64,000 bases of DNA. It comes from Arthrobacter sp. zg-Y820. GTDB lineage: Bacteria > Actinomycetota > Actinomycetes > Actinomycetales > Micrococcaceae. Below are positions 41,491-52,504 of this stretch, in pieces. Location of the stretch: assembly GCF_030142155.1 (NCBI RefSeq), contig NZ_CP126247.1, positions 2,914,001 through 2,978,000 on the forward strand, in the 5' to 3' direction. How positions within the stretch are numbered: the stretch's first letter is position 1; the number at the start of each line of letters is the position of its first letter. The notes beneath the pieces are model-generated. The model saw only the letters and a program-made list of their open reading frames with translations. It was not told the DNA's origin and ran no database searches. The position numbers were made by a program, and so were the translations under genes.

Positions 41491-42362
41491 GTACCCAAGC
41501 TGTCCTGTTCGACGTTCCCGGCCCCAAGGCCAAACGCCGGATCCTGGTTTTCAATATCCTCGGTGCGCTTCTCGTGCTGGGAATCCTGGCCGTGGCCGTC
41601 AACGGGCTGGCGGAAAAGGACCAGTTCGAGGCGGCCAAGTGGACGCCGTTCCTGGAATGGGAAACCTGGCGCTTCACGCTGCTGCCCGGACTGCTCGCAA
41701 CACTGAGGGCCGCCGGCGTCGCCGTCGTCACCTCCATCGCCTTTGGCCTGCTCTTCGGCTTCGGCCGGCTCTCCGGGCTGGCCCCGCTGCGCTGGGTCTG
41801 CAACGTCGTCGTGGAGTTCTTCCGCGCGGTGCCGGTGCTGCTGATGATGATTTTCCTGTACCAGTTCTTCGCCAAGTCCACGCCAATGGAAGCCTCGCAG
41901 TCTCCGTTCTGGGCCGTGGTGGTGGCGCTGACGCTCTACAACGGGTCGGTGATCGCCGAGCTGGTGCGCTCCGGTGTCTTCGGGCTGCCCAAGGGCCAGC
42001 GCGAGGCGGGGCTGGCGATCGGGCTCACCCCCGCGCAGTCGCTGCGCAGCATCGAGATCCCGCAGGCACTGGTGGCCATGCTGCCGGCTCTGCTGGGCCA
42101 GTTCGTCGTCATCCTCAAGGACTCGGCGCTGGGCTACATCATCGGCTACACGGACCTGCTCGCCAATGCCCAGCGCTTCGGCGCCGGTGCCGGCAACATG
42201 CTGCCGGCGCTGCTGGTCACGGCACTCATCTTCATCCTGATCAACATGCTCCTGACGTTCACCGCGCAGCGGCTCTCCCGCCTGCTCGGTGCCCGCGCCG
42301 GCAAGCTGCTGGAACGCGAAGACGCCATCGATCCCGAAGGTGTGGAAGCGCCGGTCAGGTAG
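41487..42362 (+). CDS. gluD: Glutamate ABC transporter permease GluD
   Basis: Second membrane subunit, 291 residues, with a longer N-terminus than GluC (KRRILVFNILGALLVLGILAV forms the first membrane segment). The EAA loop reads REAGLAIGLTPAQSLRSIEIPQAL. FFRAVPVLLMMIFLYQFF is a family feature. Translationally coupled to gluC. Last gene of gluABCD, followed by a strong terminator. Confidence 0.93.
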   Translation: MSTQAVLFDVPGPKAKRRILVFNILGALLVLGILAVAVNGLAEKDQFEAAKWTPFLEWETWRFTLLPGLLATLRAAGVAVVTSIAFGLLFGFGRLSGLAPLRWVCNVVVEFFRAVPVLLMMIFLYQFFAKSTPMEASQSPFWAVVVALTLYNGSVIAELVRSGVFGLPKGQREAGLAIGLTPAQSLRSIEIPQALVAMLPALLGQFVVILKDSALGYIIGYTDLLANAQRFGAGAGNMLPALLVTALIFILINMLLTFTAQRLSRLLGARAGKLLEREDAIDPEGVEAPVR

Positions 42363-42390
42363 GTCAAAGCCTGCAACCTGCCCGCGCAAA

Positions 42391-42426
42391 GGGAGAGGCC
42401 CCGGACATCTGTCCGGGGCCTCTCCC
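42391..42426. terminator. Bidirectional terminator after gluD
   Basis: Near-perfect stem of about 17 bp (42391-42407 / 42410-42426) with a very short loop, between convergent gluD and dapE. The T-run is poor on both sides. Confidence 0.8.
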
Positions 42427-42445
42427 CTTGGGGCGGCAAGAACGG

Positions 42446-43537
42446 TCAGCTGAGCCAGGTGCGCAGCGCCGCCAGGCAGGCCCGCACCGCGTCGGCATGC
42501 ACGTGCTCATTGTCGGTGTGGGCCAGCAGCGCGTCACCGGGGCCGAAGTTCACTGCCGGAATGCCCAGTTCGCTGAACCTGGCGACGTCGGTCCAGCCGT
42601 ACTTGGGTTTCGGCTCGGCCCCGACGGCGGCCACAAAGCTGGCTGCGGCCGGCTGGTCCAGGCCCGGCCGGGCACCCGACGCGGCATCAGTGCGGACCAG
42701 GTCAAATCCGGCGAGCAGGGACCGCACATAGGCATCGGCCTCCTCGATGGTCTTGTTCGGTGCAAACCGGTAGTTGATTTCCACGGTGGCGGCATCCGGA
42801 ATGACGTTTCCGGCGGTGCCGCCCCAGATCTTCACGGCGTTCAGCGACTCCCGGTAGTCCAGGCCCTCCACCGAGACGGTGGCCGGTTCGTGGTCGCGCA
42901 GCCGGGTCAGGATTTCCGCCGCCGCATGAATGGCGTTCTCGCCCATCCAGGCGCGGGCAGAGTGGGCGGCCCGGCCGGCTGTGGAGGCATGGAAGCGCAT
43001 GGTCCCGTTGCAGCCGCCCTCGACGGTGCCGTTGGTCGGCTCCAGCAGCACTGCGAAGTCCGCCGTTAGCCAGTCCGGATAGCTGCGCTGCAGCCGGCCC
43101 AGTCCGCTCAAGGACGCTTCCACTTCCTCGTGGTCATAAAACACATAGGTCACGTCTCGGTTCGGGGCGGTGAGCTCGGCGGCCAGGGCCAGCTGCACCG
43201 CCACGCCGCCCTTCATGTCGGTGGCGCCGCGGCCGTACAGCACGTTCCCGTCCCAGGCCGAGGGCACCGTGCCGCGGGAGCCTTCCACCGTCGGCAGCGG
43301 CACGGTGTCCAAGTGGCCGGCCAGCAGCACCCGTTCGCCGCGTCCCAGCGAGGTCCGGGCAATGATGGAGTCCCCGTCACGCACCGATTCCAGGTGCGGC
43401 AGCGAGCGCAGGGCCGCCTCCACGGCGTCGGCCACGTTTTTTTCGTTGCCGGACACGCTTTCAATATCCATGAGATCGGCGGTCAGCAGGGCAACGTCTT
43501 GGGTCAGGTCCAGGGACCGGGATGGCGATACAGTCAT
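42446..43537 (-). CDS. dapE: Succinyl-diaminopimelate desuccinylase
   Basis: Zinc peptidase-family enzyme (M20) releasing LL-diaminopimelate from its N-succinyl form, for lysine and peptidoglycan. The 363 residues show [10 protein letters not shown] (His75, Asp77), [10 protein letters not shown] (bridging Asp107) and FYDHEEVEA (Glu137 general base, Glu138 ligand). It is divergent from dapD, the enzyme two steps earlier. ATG 43537 lies 6 bases after TAGGGT, and the same six bases contain GGAGG, so either a leaderless or SD-led start is possible. Confidence 0.94.
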   Translation of the reverse strand: MTVSPSRSLDLTQDVALLTADLMDIESVSGNEKNVADAVEAALRSLPHLESVRDGDSIIARTSLGRGERVLLAGHLDTVPLPTVEGSRGTVPSAWDGNVLYGRGATDMKGGVAVQLALAAELTAPNRDVTYVFYDHEEVEASLSGLGRLQRSYPDWLTADFAVLLEPTNGTVEGGCNGTMRFHASTAGRAAHSARAWMGENAIHAAAEILTRLRDHEPATVSVEGLDYRESLNAVKIWGGTAGNVIPDAATVEINYRFAPNKTIEEADAYVRSLLAGFDLVRTDAASGARPGLDQPAAASFVAAVGAEPKPKYGWTDVARFSELGIPAVNFGPGDALLAHTDNEHVHADAVRACLAALRTWLS

Positions 43538-43543
43538 GCCTCC

Positions 43544-43549
43544 ACCCTA
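43544..43549 (-). promoter_or_regulatory. -10 box upstream of dapE
   Basis: TAGGGT on the minus strand, 6 bases before ATG 43537. Confidence 0.4.
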
Positions 43550-43603
43550 CCGAGGACGCCCTGCCGGCGACGGGACGGCCCGCGGCCGGCCGATGCCCGT
43601 CGG

Positions 43604-43609
43604 TAGACT
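43604..43609 (+). promoter_or_regulatory. -10 box of a leaderless promoter for dapD
   Basis: TAGACT lies 7 bases before ATG 43617; no SD. The dapE -10 lies 55 bases away on the other strand. Confidence 0.5.
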
Positions 43610-43616
43610 TGAACCC

Positions 43617-44603
43617 ATGACTTCAACAGCTTCTGCCTCCCCCGCCCGCATTGCCTCCGGCCTGGGCCTGGCCACCATCACCGATGACGGCACCGTCCTG
43701 GATGTCTGGTATCCGCGGCCCGTCCTCGCGGCGCTGGAGACCGCGGCTGCCCGGGACTCTGCCTCCGACACCCTCGCCGCTGAACTGGACGCCGCGGCCG
43801 CGACGATGACCGACACCGACCGCGGCACCCGCGGCGAGGTACTGCGCACCGAGATCGACCTGGATGCCGCCCCCTCCTCCACTGCCGACGCGTACCTTCG
43901 CCTGCACGTGCTGTCCGCCCGCCTGGCCGCGCCGAACACCCTGAACGTGGACGGCATTTTCGCTCAGCTGCCCAACGTGGTGTGGACCAACTTCGGGCCG
44001 TGCGCCGTCGAGGGCTTCGAAGCCGTCCGCCTGCGCCTGCGCGCCCGCGGCCCGGTAACCGTCTTCGGCGTGGACAAGTTCCCCCGGATGACCGACTACG
44101 TGGTTCCGGCCGGGGTGCGGATCGCCGACGCCGGGCGGGTCCGGCTGGGCGCGCACCTGGCCGAAGGCACCACTGTCATGCATGAGGGCTTCGTGAACTT
44201 CAACGCCGGCACCCTGGGCGTCTCCATGGTGGAAGGCCGCATCTCCGCCGGAGTGGTGGTCGGCAACGGCACCGACGTCGGCGGCGGCGCCTCCATCATG
44301 GGCACCCTCTCCGGCGGCGGACGGGAGAAAATCACCCTCGGCGAGCGTGTCCTCCTCGGCGCCAACTCGGGCGTCGGCATCAGCATCGGCGACGAGTCCG
44401 TCGTGGAAGCCGGTCTCTACGTCACCGCCGGCACCCGCGTATCGGTGCTGCTCCCGGGCCAGGAACCGCAGATCGTGAAGGCAGTGGAGCTCTCCGGCGT
44501 TCCGAACCTGCTCTTCCGCCGCAATTCCACCACCGGCACCGTGGAAGCACTTGCCCGCAGCGGGGCGAGCGTGGAGCTCAACGCCGCCCTGCACGCCAAC
44601 TAG
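43617..44603 (+). CDS. dapD: Tetrahydrodipicolinate N-succinyltransferase
   Basis: Adds a succinyl group to tetrahydrodipicolinate in the succinylase branch of lysine synthesis; DapC and DapE (both in this window) carry out the next steps. The 328-residue actinobacterial form has an N-terminal alpha/beta domain with [14 protein letters not shown] and a C-terminal left-handed beta-helix of hexapeptide repeats ([20 protein letters not shown], then [20 protein letters not shown]). Leaderless ATG 43617. A secreted lysozyme-like gene follows after 16 bases. Confidence 0.94.
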   Translation: MTSTASASPARIASGLGLATITDDGTVLDVWYPRPVLAALETAAARDSASDTLAAELDAAAATMTDTDRGTRGEVLRTEIDLDAAPSSTADAYLRLHVLSARLAAPNTLNVDGIFAQLPNVVWTNFGPCAVEGFEAVRLRLRARGPVTVFGVDKFPRMTDYVVPAGVRIADAGRVRLGAHLAEGTTVMHEGFVNFNAGTLGVSMVEGRISAGVVVGNGTDVGGGASIMGTLSGGGREKITLGERVLLGANSGVGISIGDESVVEAGLYVTAGTRVSVLLPGQEPQIVKAVELSGVPNLLFRRNSTTGTVEALARSGASVELNAALHAN

Positions 44604-44619
44604 CGCGCGGCCGACAGCC

Positions 44620-45489
44620 ATGCCTGCCTCCGGCGTCCGGCGCAGCAGCGGATTCCTTCCGGTGATGCTGCTGGTGGTGCTCTTCCTGGTCGCGGTCACT
44701 GTGTATGCAGTGAACGTGCTCAGTGAACCACGGGATGAGCCGCCCGCCCCGGCGGCCTGTACAGCCACCGCGGACGGGGTGGCCTATCACCTGACGCCGG
44801 CCAGGGCCGAGACGGCTGCGCTCATTGCCGGCATCTCGGTGTACCGGGGCATGCCGGCGCGGGCTGCGTCCATCGGCGTGGCCACCGCAATCCAGGAGTC
44901 CGGGCTGCGCAACCTCGGCTACGGGGACGACGCCGGCCCGGACTCCCGCGGGCTGTTCCAGCAGCGCCCGTCCCAGGGCTGGGGCAGCGAGGACCAGGTG
45001 ATGGACCCGGTGTATGCCGTCAATGCGTTCTATGACGCCCTGGACAAGGTGCCGGGTTATCCGGATCTGCCGCTGACGGTGGCCGCGCAGACGGTCCAGC
45101 GCAGCGCTTTTCCCGACGCCTATGCCGACCACGAGGCCGAGGCGAAGGCCTTCGCGTCGGCCCTGACCGGGCACTCCCCCGCGGCCATGACGTGCACCCT
45201 GGATCCGCCGTCGGCCTCCGGCAGCCCGGAAGCCGTGCTGGCCGCATTGACCGCCGTCTACGGTCCCGTGGAGGCCAGCGTCGAAGGCTCGCGCATCACG
45301 GTGGCAGGCTCCGGAACCTACGGCTGGTCGGTGGCCCAGTGGGCCGTCGCCGCCGCCGACTCCCTCTCGCTGGATTCGGTGGCCTTTGACGGGCTGCGCT
45401 GGACCCGCGCGACCGGCAGCTGGGATCCTTCTCCGGCATCGGAAAATGCCGTGGTCCTGACGGTCTTCCGGGGAGCGGAAGGGTCCTGA
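44620..45489 (+). CDS. Membrane-anchored secreted protein with lysozyme-like motif
   Basis: 289 residues with an N-terminal membrane anchor (FLPVMLLVVLFLVAVTVYAV) and an extracytoplasmic part. The segment ATAIQESGLRNLGYG followed by DSRGLFQQRPSQGWG resembles the catalytic-glutamate region of lytic transglycosylases (Glu in IQESG) and is shared by a widespread actinobacterial family often misannotated as a heavy-metal transporter. The two cysteines at AACTAT and AMTCTL may pair. ATG 44620 is 16 bases after dapD. A role in peptidoglycan turnover is inferred. Confidence 0.75.
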   Translation: MPASGVRRSSGFLPVMLLVVLFLVAVTVYAVNVLSEPRDEPPAPAACTATADGVAYHLTPARAETAALIAGISVYRGMPARAASIGVATAIQESGLRNLGYGDDAGPDSRGLFQQRPSQGWGSEDQVMDPVYAVNAFYDALDKVPGYPDLPLTVAAQTVQRSAFPDAYADHEAEAKAFASALTGHSPAAMTCTLDPPSASGSPEAVLAALTAVYGPVEASVEGSRITVAGSGTYGWSVAQWAVAAADSLSLDSVAFDGLRWTRATGSWDPSPASENAVVLTVFRGAEGS

Positions 45490-45513
45490 CCCCGGGGTCG
45501 CCGCAGGATCCAT

Positions 45514-45519
45514 TACTCT
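45514..45519 (+). promoter_or_regulatory. -10 box of a leaderless promoter for galE
   Basis: TACTCT lies 6 bases before ATG 45526; no SD. Confidence 0.45.
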
Positions 45520-45525
45520 GAAGTC

Positions 45526-46542
45526 ATGCGAATACTAGTTACCGGAGGCACGGGATACATCGGTTCCCACACCACACTGGCCCTGCTGGAAGCGGGCCAC
45601 GACGTCGTCGTGCTGGACAATCTGGCCAATTCAAGCGAGGAATCCCTGAAGCGGGTCCAGGACCTGGCCGGGCGCCGCGCCGAGTTTGTCCGCGCTGACC
45701 TGCTCGATGAGGGCGCCGTCGAGGCCGTTTTCACCGACCACGCAATCGACGCCGTCATTCACTTCGCCGGGCTGAAGGCCGTGGGCGAATCCGTGGCGAA
45801 ACCCCTGTACTACTACCACAACAACGTGGGCGGCACCCTGAACCTGCTGCGCATGATGGACAAGCACAACGTCCGGACCCTGGTCTTCAGCTCCTCGGCC
45901 ACCGTCTACGGCGCCTCGGAAGAAGTGCCGCTGACCGAAAATATGCCGATGGACGCCGTCAATCCCTACGGCCGGACCAAGGAACAGATCGAAGACATCC
46001 TGGCCGATCTGGGCGCTGCGGACGAGCGCTGGAACATTGCGCTGCTGCGCTACTTCAACCCGGCCGGCGCGCACGAATCGGGCCGGATCGGCGAGGACCC
46101 CACCGGCGTCCCGAACAACCTGCTGCCCTTCGTGGCCCAGGTGGCCGTTGGCCGCCGCGAGAAGGTTATGGTCTTCGGCAACGATTACCCCACCCCCGAC
46201 GGCACCGGCGTCCGCGATTACATCCACGTGGTGGACCTCGCCGCCGGCCACCTCGCCGCCCTGGACTACATCACGGTGAAGTCCGGCGTGCACCGCTGGA
46301 ACCTCGGCACCGGAAACGGATCCTCGGTGCTGGAGGTGCTGGCCGCTTTCACCAAGGCCGCCGGCAAGGAGATCCCCTACGAAATCACCGCGCGCCGCCC
46401 CGGCGACGCCGCTGTCAGCTACGCCGATCCCTCGGCGGCACTGGCGGACCTGGGCTGGTCGGCGAACCGCAGCCTGGAAGCCATGTGCGAGGACCACTGG
46501 CGCTGGCAGAAGAACAACCCCCAGGGCTACGCCGGCGCCTGA
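45526..46542 (+). CDS. galE: UDP-glucose 4-epimerase
   Basis: Interconverts UDP-glucose and UDP-galactose for cell-wall glycans and galactose use. The 338 residues include the NAD-binding GGTGYIGS (7-14), DNLANSS, the catalytic Ser in FSSSATVYG (about 124) and the YxxxK pair Tyr148/Lys152 in NPYGRTK, then LRYFNPAGAHESG and GDGTGVRDYIHV-like sequence (DGTGVRDYIHVVDLA). Leaderless start. Followed by a strong terminator. Confidence 0.95.
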   Translation: MRILVTGGTGYIGSHTTLALLEAGHDVVVLDNLANSSEESLKRVQDLAGRRAEFVRADLLDEGAVEAVFTDHAIDAVIHFAGLKAVGESVAKPLYYYHNNVGGTLNLLRMMDKHNVRTLVFSSSATVYGASEEVPLTENMPMDAVNPYGRTKEQIEDILADLGAADERWNIALLRYFNPAGAHESGRIGEDPTGVPNNLLPFVAQVAVGRREKVMVFGNDYPTPDGTGVRDYIHVVDLAAGHLAALDYITVKSGVHRWNLGTGNGSSVLEVLAAFTKAAGKEIPYEITARRPGDAAVSYADPSAALADLGWSANRSLEAMCEDHWRWQKNNPQGYAGA

Positions 46543-46580
46543 GAACGGACGGCTGCATAGCTGCCGCAGCCGTGAATGCC

Positions 46581-46622
46581 AAAGGGCCCCTGGAATCCGG
46601 TTGGATTCCAGGGGCCCTTTTT
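46581..46622. terminator. Bidirectional intrinsic terminator between galE and gltA
   Basis: Perfect 18-bp stem (46581-46598 / 46603-46620) with a GGTT loop, A-rich left end and TTTTT right end, separating convergent genes. Confidence 0.9.
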
Positions 46623-46640
46623 GATGAACTCCCGGCGGTT

Positions 46641-47933
46641 CTAGCGCGTCGGGTAGCTGCGTTCGAGCGAACCCGTGTAGAGCTGACGGGGGCGGCCGAT
46701 CTTCATCTGCGGATCCTGCATCATTTCGCGCCACTGGGCAATCCAGCCCGGGAGGCGTCCGATGGCGAAGAGCACCGTGAACATCTTCTCCGGGAAGCCC
46801 ATGGCCTTGTAGATCAGGCCGGTGTAGAAGTCCACGTTCGGATACAGCTTGCGCTCAATGAAGTAATCATCGTTCAGGGCGCGGTCTTCCAGGGACATCG
46901 CGATATCCAGCAGCTCGTCGTTTCCGCCGAGCGAGGCGAGGATTTCGTGGGCCGTCGACTTGATGATCTTGGCGCGCGGGTCGTAGTTCTTGTAAACACG
47001 GTGTCCGAAGCCCATGAGCCGGACGCCGTCTTCCTTGTTCTTGACCTTTTCCATGAAGTCGGCGGGCTTCAGGCCCTCCGACTGGATCTGGCGCAGCATT
47101 TTCAGCACTGCCTCGTTGGCGCCGCCGTGGGCAGGGCCGGAAAGCGCGTTGATGCCTGCTGAAACCGATGCAAACATGTTGGCGTTGGAGGAACCCACCA
47201 GGCGCACAGTGGAGGTGGAGCAGTTCTGCTCGTGATCGGCATGCAGGATCAGCAGCTGATCAAGTGCCTTGACCAGGACCGGGTCCATCTCATACGGTTC
47301 CGCGGCGGTGCCGAAGCTCAGGCGCATGAAGTTCTCGACGAGGTTCATGGAGTTGTCCGGGTAGAGCAACGCCTGGCCAATGGACTTCTTATGCGCGTAG
47401 GCAGCAATCACCGGCATCTTGGCCAGCAGGCGGATGGTGGAAAGTTCCACCTGCTCCTCGTCGAACGGGTCCAAGGAATCCTGGTACCACGTTGACAGGG
47501 CCGTCACTGCCGAGGAAAGCACCGGCATCGGATGCGCGTCGCGCGGGAAGCCGCCAAAGAAGCCCTTGAGCTCCTCGTGCAGCAGCGTGTGGCGGCGGAT
47601 CCGCTGGTCGAAAGCATCCAGCTCGGTCGGGGTGGGAAGCTCCCCGTAGATCAGCAGGTAAGTGGTCTCCAGGAAGGTGGAGTGCTTGGCCAGCTGCTCA
47701 ATCGGATAACCGCGGTACCGCAGAATGCCGGCGTCACCGTCGATGTAGGTGATGGCGGACTTGGTGGCCGCGGTGTTCATGAAGCCGGGGTCAAACGTGA
47801 CCGTTCCGGTCTGCTTCAGCAGCTTGGATACATCCAGGCCGTCGTTGCCTTCCGACGCGGCTACGCGCGGAATCTCCAGACGGTCTTCGGTATTTTCCCC
47901 ATAGTGCAGCTGTGCACTGGGACGCTCAATCAT
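46641..47933 (-). CDS. gltA: Citrate synthase
   Basis: Condenses oxaloacetate and acetyl-CoA to citrate at the TCA-cycle entry. The 430-residue type II form has LHADHEQNCSTSTVRLVGSSN, catalytic His269 in GPAHGGANEAV, His311 in MGFGHRVYKNYDPR, and Asp368 in NVDFYTG. ATG 47933 has an AAGGAG SD five bases upstream (47939-47944). In the 195-base region before it, TTGACA on the minus strand (48003-48008) could be a -35 box; the -10 is unclear. Confidence 0.96.
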   Translation of the reverse strand: MIERPSAQLHYGENTEDRLEIPRVAASEGNDGLDVSKLLKQTGTVTFDPGFMNTAATKSAITYIDGDAGILRYRGYPIEQLAKHSTFLETTYLLIYGELPTPTELDAFDQRIRRHTLLHEELKGFFGGFPRDAHPMPVLSSAVTALSTWYQDSLDPFDEEQVELSTIRLLAKMPVIAAYAHKKSIGQALLYPDNSMNLVENFMRLSFGTAAEPYEMDPVLVKALDQLLILHADHEQNCSTSTVRLVGSSNANMFASVSAGINALSGPAHGGANEAVLKMLRQIQSEGLKPADFMEKVKNKEDGVRLMGFGHRVYKNYDPRAKIIKSTAHEILASLGGNDELLDIAMSLEDRALNDDYFIERKLYPNVDFYTGLIYKAMGFPEKMFTVLFAIGRLPGWIAQWREMMQDPQMKIGRPRQLYTGSLERSYPTR

Positions 47934-48128
47934 TAAGTCTCCTTCAGGAGTTTGAAGAAACCAGAGCTACGGGCCTCGTTTGGTTTCGGGGAGCGCCCAT
48001 AGTGTCAATTCCGCTAAATCTACTAAGGCAAAACGCTACCCTTTGGGCGGCCTTTCCGACGAATCGAGAGCCGCGTCGTTGCCGAAGCGAAACATGCCGC
48101 TCCTCCGCCGGCGCCGGCCAGCGAGCCG

Positions 48129-49283
48129 CTAGGGCGCGGCAGCACTCAGCCGGCCGGCAGCAGCCGCAACGCGCTCGTCGGAGCCGGTCAGCGCAATCCG
48201 GACAAAGCCCGCCCCCGCGTCTCCGTAGATGACGCCGGGTCCGGCCACGATGCCCAGCCGAGCCAGCCGCTCGATGGTGGTCCAGGTATCCTCGCCCGCC
48301 GTGGCCCACAGGTAGAGGCCGGCTTCGGAGTGCCGGATGTCCAGGCCAAAGGCCTGCAGCGCGGGGATCAGGAGCTCGCGTCGATCGCGGTAGAGGTCCT
48401 TCTGATCCGCCACATGGACATCATCGGACAGCGCAGCGATCATCGCTGCCTGCACCGGCGCCGGAACGATCATTCCGGCGTGCTTTCGGCTGTTGACCAA
48501 ATTGGCAAGAATGGCCGCGTCACCGGCGACAAAGGCCGCGCGGTAGCCGGCCACATTTGATTGCTTGCTCAGCGAATACACCGACAGCAGCAGTTCATGG
48601 CTGCCGCCGCTGACGGCCGGGTCGAGGATGCTCGGCACCGGCTGGCCGCCGCGCGAGGGATCCCATTCGTCCCAGCCCAGCTCCGCGTAGCATTCGTCCG
48701 AGGCGACCACGGCTCCGATGTTCCGGGCCGCATCCACGAGGGTCCGCAGCGACGCCGCGGAACGCACGATTCCGGTCGGGTTGCCCGGAGAGTTGACCCA
48801 GACCAGCCGCACCCGGGCGCGGACGTCGTCGTCGAGCTCTTCGAGGTTGTCCGCGGCCACCGGCGTGGCCCCGGCCAGCAGCGCGCCCATGTCGTAGGTG
48901 GGATACGCGACGTTGGGGCGGACGACGACGTCGCCCTCCCCCAGGCCCAGCAGCAGGGGCAGCCAGGCCACCAGCTCCTTGGAACCCACCGTGGGCATGA
49001 TGTTCTGCGGATCAAGCCCGGGGACATTGCGGCGCCGGGCATACCACGCGGAGATGGCCTCGCGGAGGGCCGGGGTGCCGTGCGTCGTGGGGTAGCCGGG
49101 GGCGTCAGCTGCCGCCGCCAGCGCCTCGCGGATAACCGCCGGAGTGGGATCCACGGGCGTGCCGATGGAGAGGTTCACCGCGCCGTCGGGATGTTCCGCC
49201 GCCAGCTTGGCGTAGGGGGCCATCGCCTCCCACGGATACTCCGGCAGGTCCAGCCCGAAAGTGCGGGAAGGAACGGAACTCAT
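48129..49283 (-). CDS. dapC: N-succinyldiaminopimelate aminotransferase
   Basis: PLP-dependent aminotransferase (384 residues, class I) making N-succinyl-LL-diaminopimelate, the step between DapD and DapE. Features: GYPTTHGTPALREAI, VNSPGNPTG, VVASDECYAELGW and the Schiff-base Lys240 in VYSLSKQSNVAGYR. The substrate call rests on the frequent dapC-ferredoxin pairing in actinobacteria; the start overlaps the ferredoxin stop as ATGA. Confidence 0.92.
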   Translation of the reverse strand: MSSVPSRTFGLDLPEYPWEAMAPYAKLAAEHPDGAVNLSIGTPVDPTPAVIREALAAAADAPGYPTTHGTPALREAISAWYARRRNVPGLDPQNIMPTVGSKELVAWLPLLLGLGEGDVVVRPNVAYPTYDMGALLAGATPVAADNLEELDDDVRARVRLVWVNSPGNPTGIVRSAASLRTLVDAARNIGAVVASDECYAELGWDEWDPSRGGQPVPSILDPAVSGGSHELLLSVYSLSKQSNVAGYRAAFVAGDAAILANLVNSRKHAGMIVPAPVQAAMIAALSDDVHVADQKDLYRDRRELLIPALQAFGLDIRHSEAGLYLWATAGEDTWTTIERLARLGIVAGPGVIYGDAGAGFVRIALTGSDERVAAAAGRLSAAAP

Positions 49284-49606
49284 GCCTCTTGGTTCTGCGG
49301 CGGCAGGACGGCGATGATCGGATGGTCCTTGTGCGTATTGCCGATCTTGGCGGCACCGCCCGGCGATCCGAGATCGTCGAAGAATTCAACGTTGGCCTTG
49401 TAGTATTCGGCCCACTCTTCGGGGGTGTCATCCTCGTAGTAAATGGCCTCGACGGGGCAGACCGGCTCACAGGCACCGCAGTCGACGCACTCGTCGGGGT
49501 GGATGTAGAGGGAGCGTTCACCTTCGTAGATGCAGTCCACCGGGCATTCCTCGATACATGCCTTGTCTTTGACATCCACGCATGGCTGCGCAATTACGTA
49601 CGTCAC
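49280..49606 (-). CDS. fdxA: Seven-iron ferredoxin
   Basis: Electron carrier of 108 residues. Cys9, Cys17, Cys21 and Cys25 arrange as in the [3Fe-4S] half (PCVDVKDKACIEECPVDC), and Cys40, Cys43, Cys46 and Cys50 form a CxxCxxCxxxCP [4Fe-4S] motif. The C-terminal 45 residues are the acidic extension of the actinobacterial FdxA type. GTG 49606 precedes the conserved TYVIAQPC; the longer frame from 49690 is rejected. Upstream AGGAAGG/AAGGGAC serves as SD. Confidence 0.94.
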   Translation of the reverse strand: MTYVIAQPCVDVKDKACIEECPVDCIYEGERSLYIHPDECVDCGACEPVCPVEAIYYEDDTPEEWAEYYKANVEFFDDLGSPGGAAKIGNTHKDHPIIAVLPPQNQEA

Positions 49607-49715
49607 GTCCCTTGCCTTCCTGAGTCTGCGGACCGTCCCGGACGGGGAAAATCCACGAAGTGTTGGTTCCACGGTAGTAGCCCGAACCATTATCTCCCAG
49701 CCGGAGCTGCCCGCG

Positions 49716-49721
49716 TACCAT
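49716..49721 (+). promoter_or_regulatory. -10 box of a leaderless promoter for the small gene at 49728
   Basis: TACCAT lies 6 bases before GTG 49728; no SD. It supports the start of a short gene. Confidence 0.45.
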
Positions 49722-49727
49722 GTAACG

Positions 49728-49961
49728 GTGAACCTTCCGAGCCCTGCCGCCGTCCTTCAAGCCCTGCCCGCGGGTGCGCGGGTGGTCGTCCGCTACCGGA
49801 TCGAGGGCGGCTTCACCGACGTGCTGGGCCATCTGGTGCAGGCGGGGCCCGACGACGTGACGGTTGAGGGCCGCCGCGGAACGGTGACCGTGGCGTATGC
49901 CCTGGTGACCGCGGCGAAGGAAGTGCCGCCTCCGCCGCCGCCGCGCGCGCCGCGGCACTGA
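49728..49961 (+). CDS. Small beta-barrel-like protein related to the N-terminal domain of Rv0428c-type acetyltransferases
   Basis: 77 residues. GARVVVRYRIEGGFTDVLGHLVQAGPDDVTVEG, read in two parts, and VTVAYALVTAAKEVPPPPP resemble the small N-terminal domain that precedes the GNAT acetyltransferase domain in many actinobacterial proteins (my recollection). Here the acetyltransferase part is missing: the gene ends at a proline run. It lies beside fdxA-dapC, the neighbourhood where I expect the full-length form in other genera. GTG 49728 is leaderless. Function unknown; it may bind a nucleotide or RNA. Confidence 0.65.
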   Translation: MNLPSPAAVLQALPAGARVVVRYRIEGGFTDVLGHLVQAGPDDVTVEGRRGTVTVAYALVTAAKEVPPPPPPRAPRH

Positions 49962-49972
49962 ACGGGGGTGCC

Positions 49973-50004
49973 GCTGTAAGGCTGTGAGGCTGTGAGGCTG
50001 TGAG
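49973..50004 (+). repeat. Four 8-base tandem repeats
   Basis: GCTGTAAG then three copies of GCTGTGAG, ending before GCTGCG. A short intergenic array with no coding or structural role visible. Confidence 0.7.
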
Positions 50005-50046
50005 GCTGCGTCGTGCAGTCGGGTCTTCCGGTGCGGAGAAAGCAAA

Positions 50047-50076
50047 ACCCCGCCCCCGGAAGTCCGGGAGCGGGGT
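50047..50076 (-). terminator. Intrinsic terminator of the typA unit
   Basis: CCCCGC and CCCGG (50048-50059) pair with CCGGG and GCGGGG (50064-50075) across one mismatch. On the minus strand the stem is followed by TTTTGCTTT, so it ends transcription from typA and the membrane-protein gene. Confidence 0.8.
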
Positions 50077-50098
50077 CAGCATGCAGCGTTATCAAGCC

Positions 50099-50566
50099 TT
50101 AGCGGAGGTCCGGCGATTGCGGCATCTGCTGATCCGCCGCCCGTTGCGCTTCGAAGCGGCGGGCCTTGGCCAGCACGCGTGCCGTCAGCAGCAGGGCGGC
50201 AATGGTGACCAGCGCCTGCCCGAACAGCCAGATGCGGCCGGCCAGGACGATGCCGGGCTGCTCATCAAGCACCGTGCCGGTAATGATCAGCGGTGTGTCC
50301 CAGATATCGAGCGTGAAGAGCCCCAGGACAACGTACGCGACCAATCCCGCCGCCGCCGTCCACAGCGCGGCACCGGCCCAGACTCCGGCGAACACGGCCA
50401 CCGCGCAGCTCAGGACCAGCGCTGCCACCGCGCCCAGCGGCACGGCAGCATCCCCAACATAGAGGATCTGGGCGTGCAGCCCGGTCCCCAGGACGGCAGC
50501 AAGCACTCCCCCGAGCACGGCCGCCGCCGGGCCCCGCCAAAGCGGGACCCGGCGGACGGGGCTCAA
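50099..50566 (-). CDS. Hypothetical four-helix membrane protein
   Basis: 155-residue integral membrane protein with four hydrophobic segments (about 11-30, 42-62, 65-85 and 108-130), joined by short loops, and a charged Gln-rich C-terminus. TTG 50566 is the only start in frame, 15 bases after the typA stop. It may belong to DUF6113, but that is a guess. Co-transcribed with typA by spacing. Confidence 0.6.
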   Translation of the reverse strand: MSPVRRVPLWRGPAAAVLGGVLAAVLGTGLHAQILYVGDAAVPLGAVAALVLSCAVAVFAGVWAGAALWTAAAGLVAYVVLGLFTLDIWDTPLIITGTVLDEQPGIVLAGRIWLFGQALVTIAALLLTARVLAKARRFEAQRAADQQMPQSPDLR

Positions 50567-50581
50567 CGCTGCGGTAATGAT

Positions 50582-52504
<1,923 letters not shown>

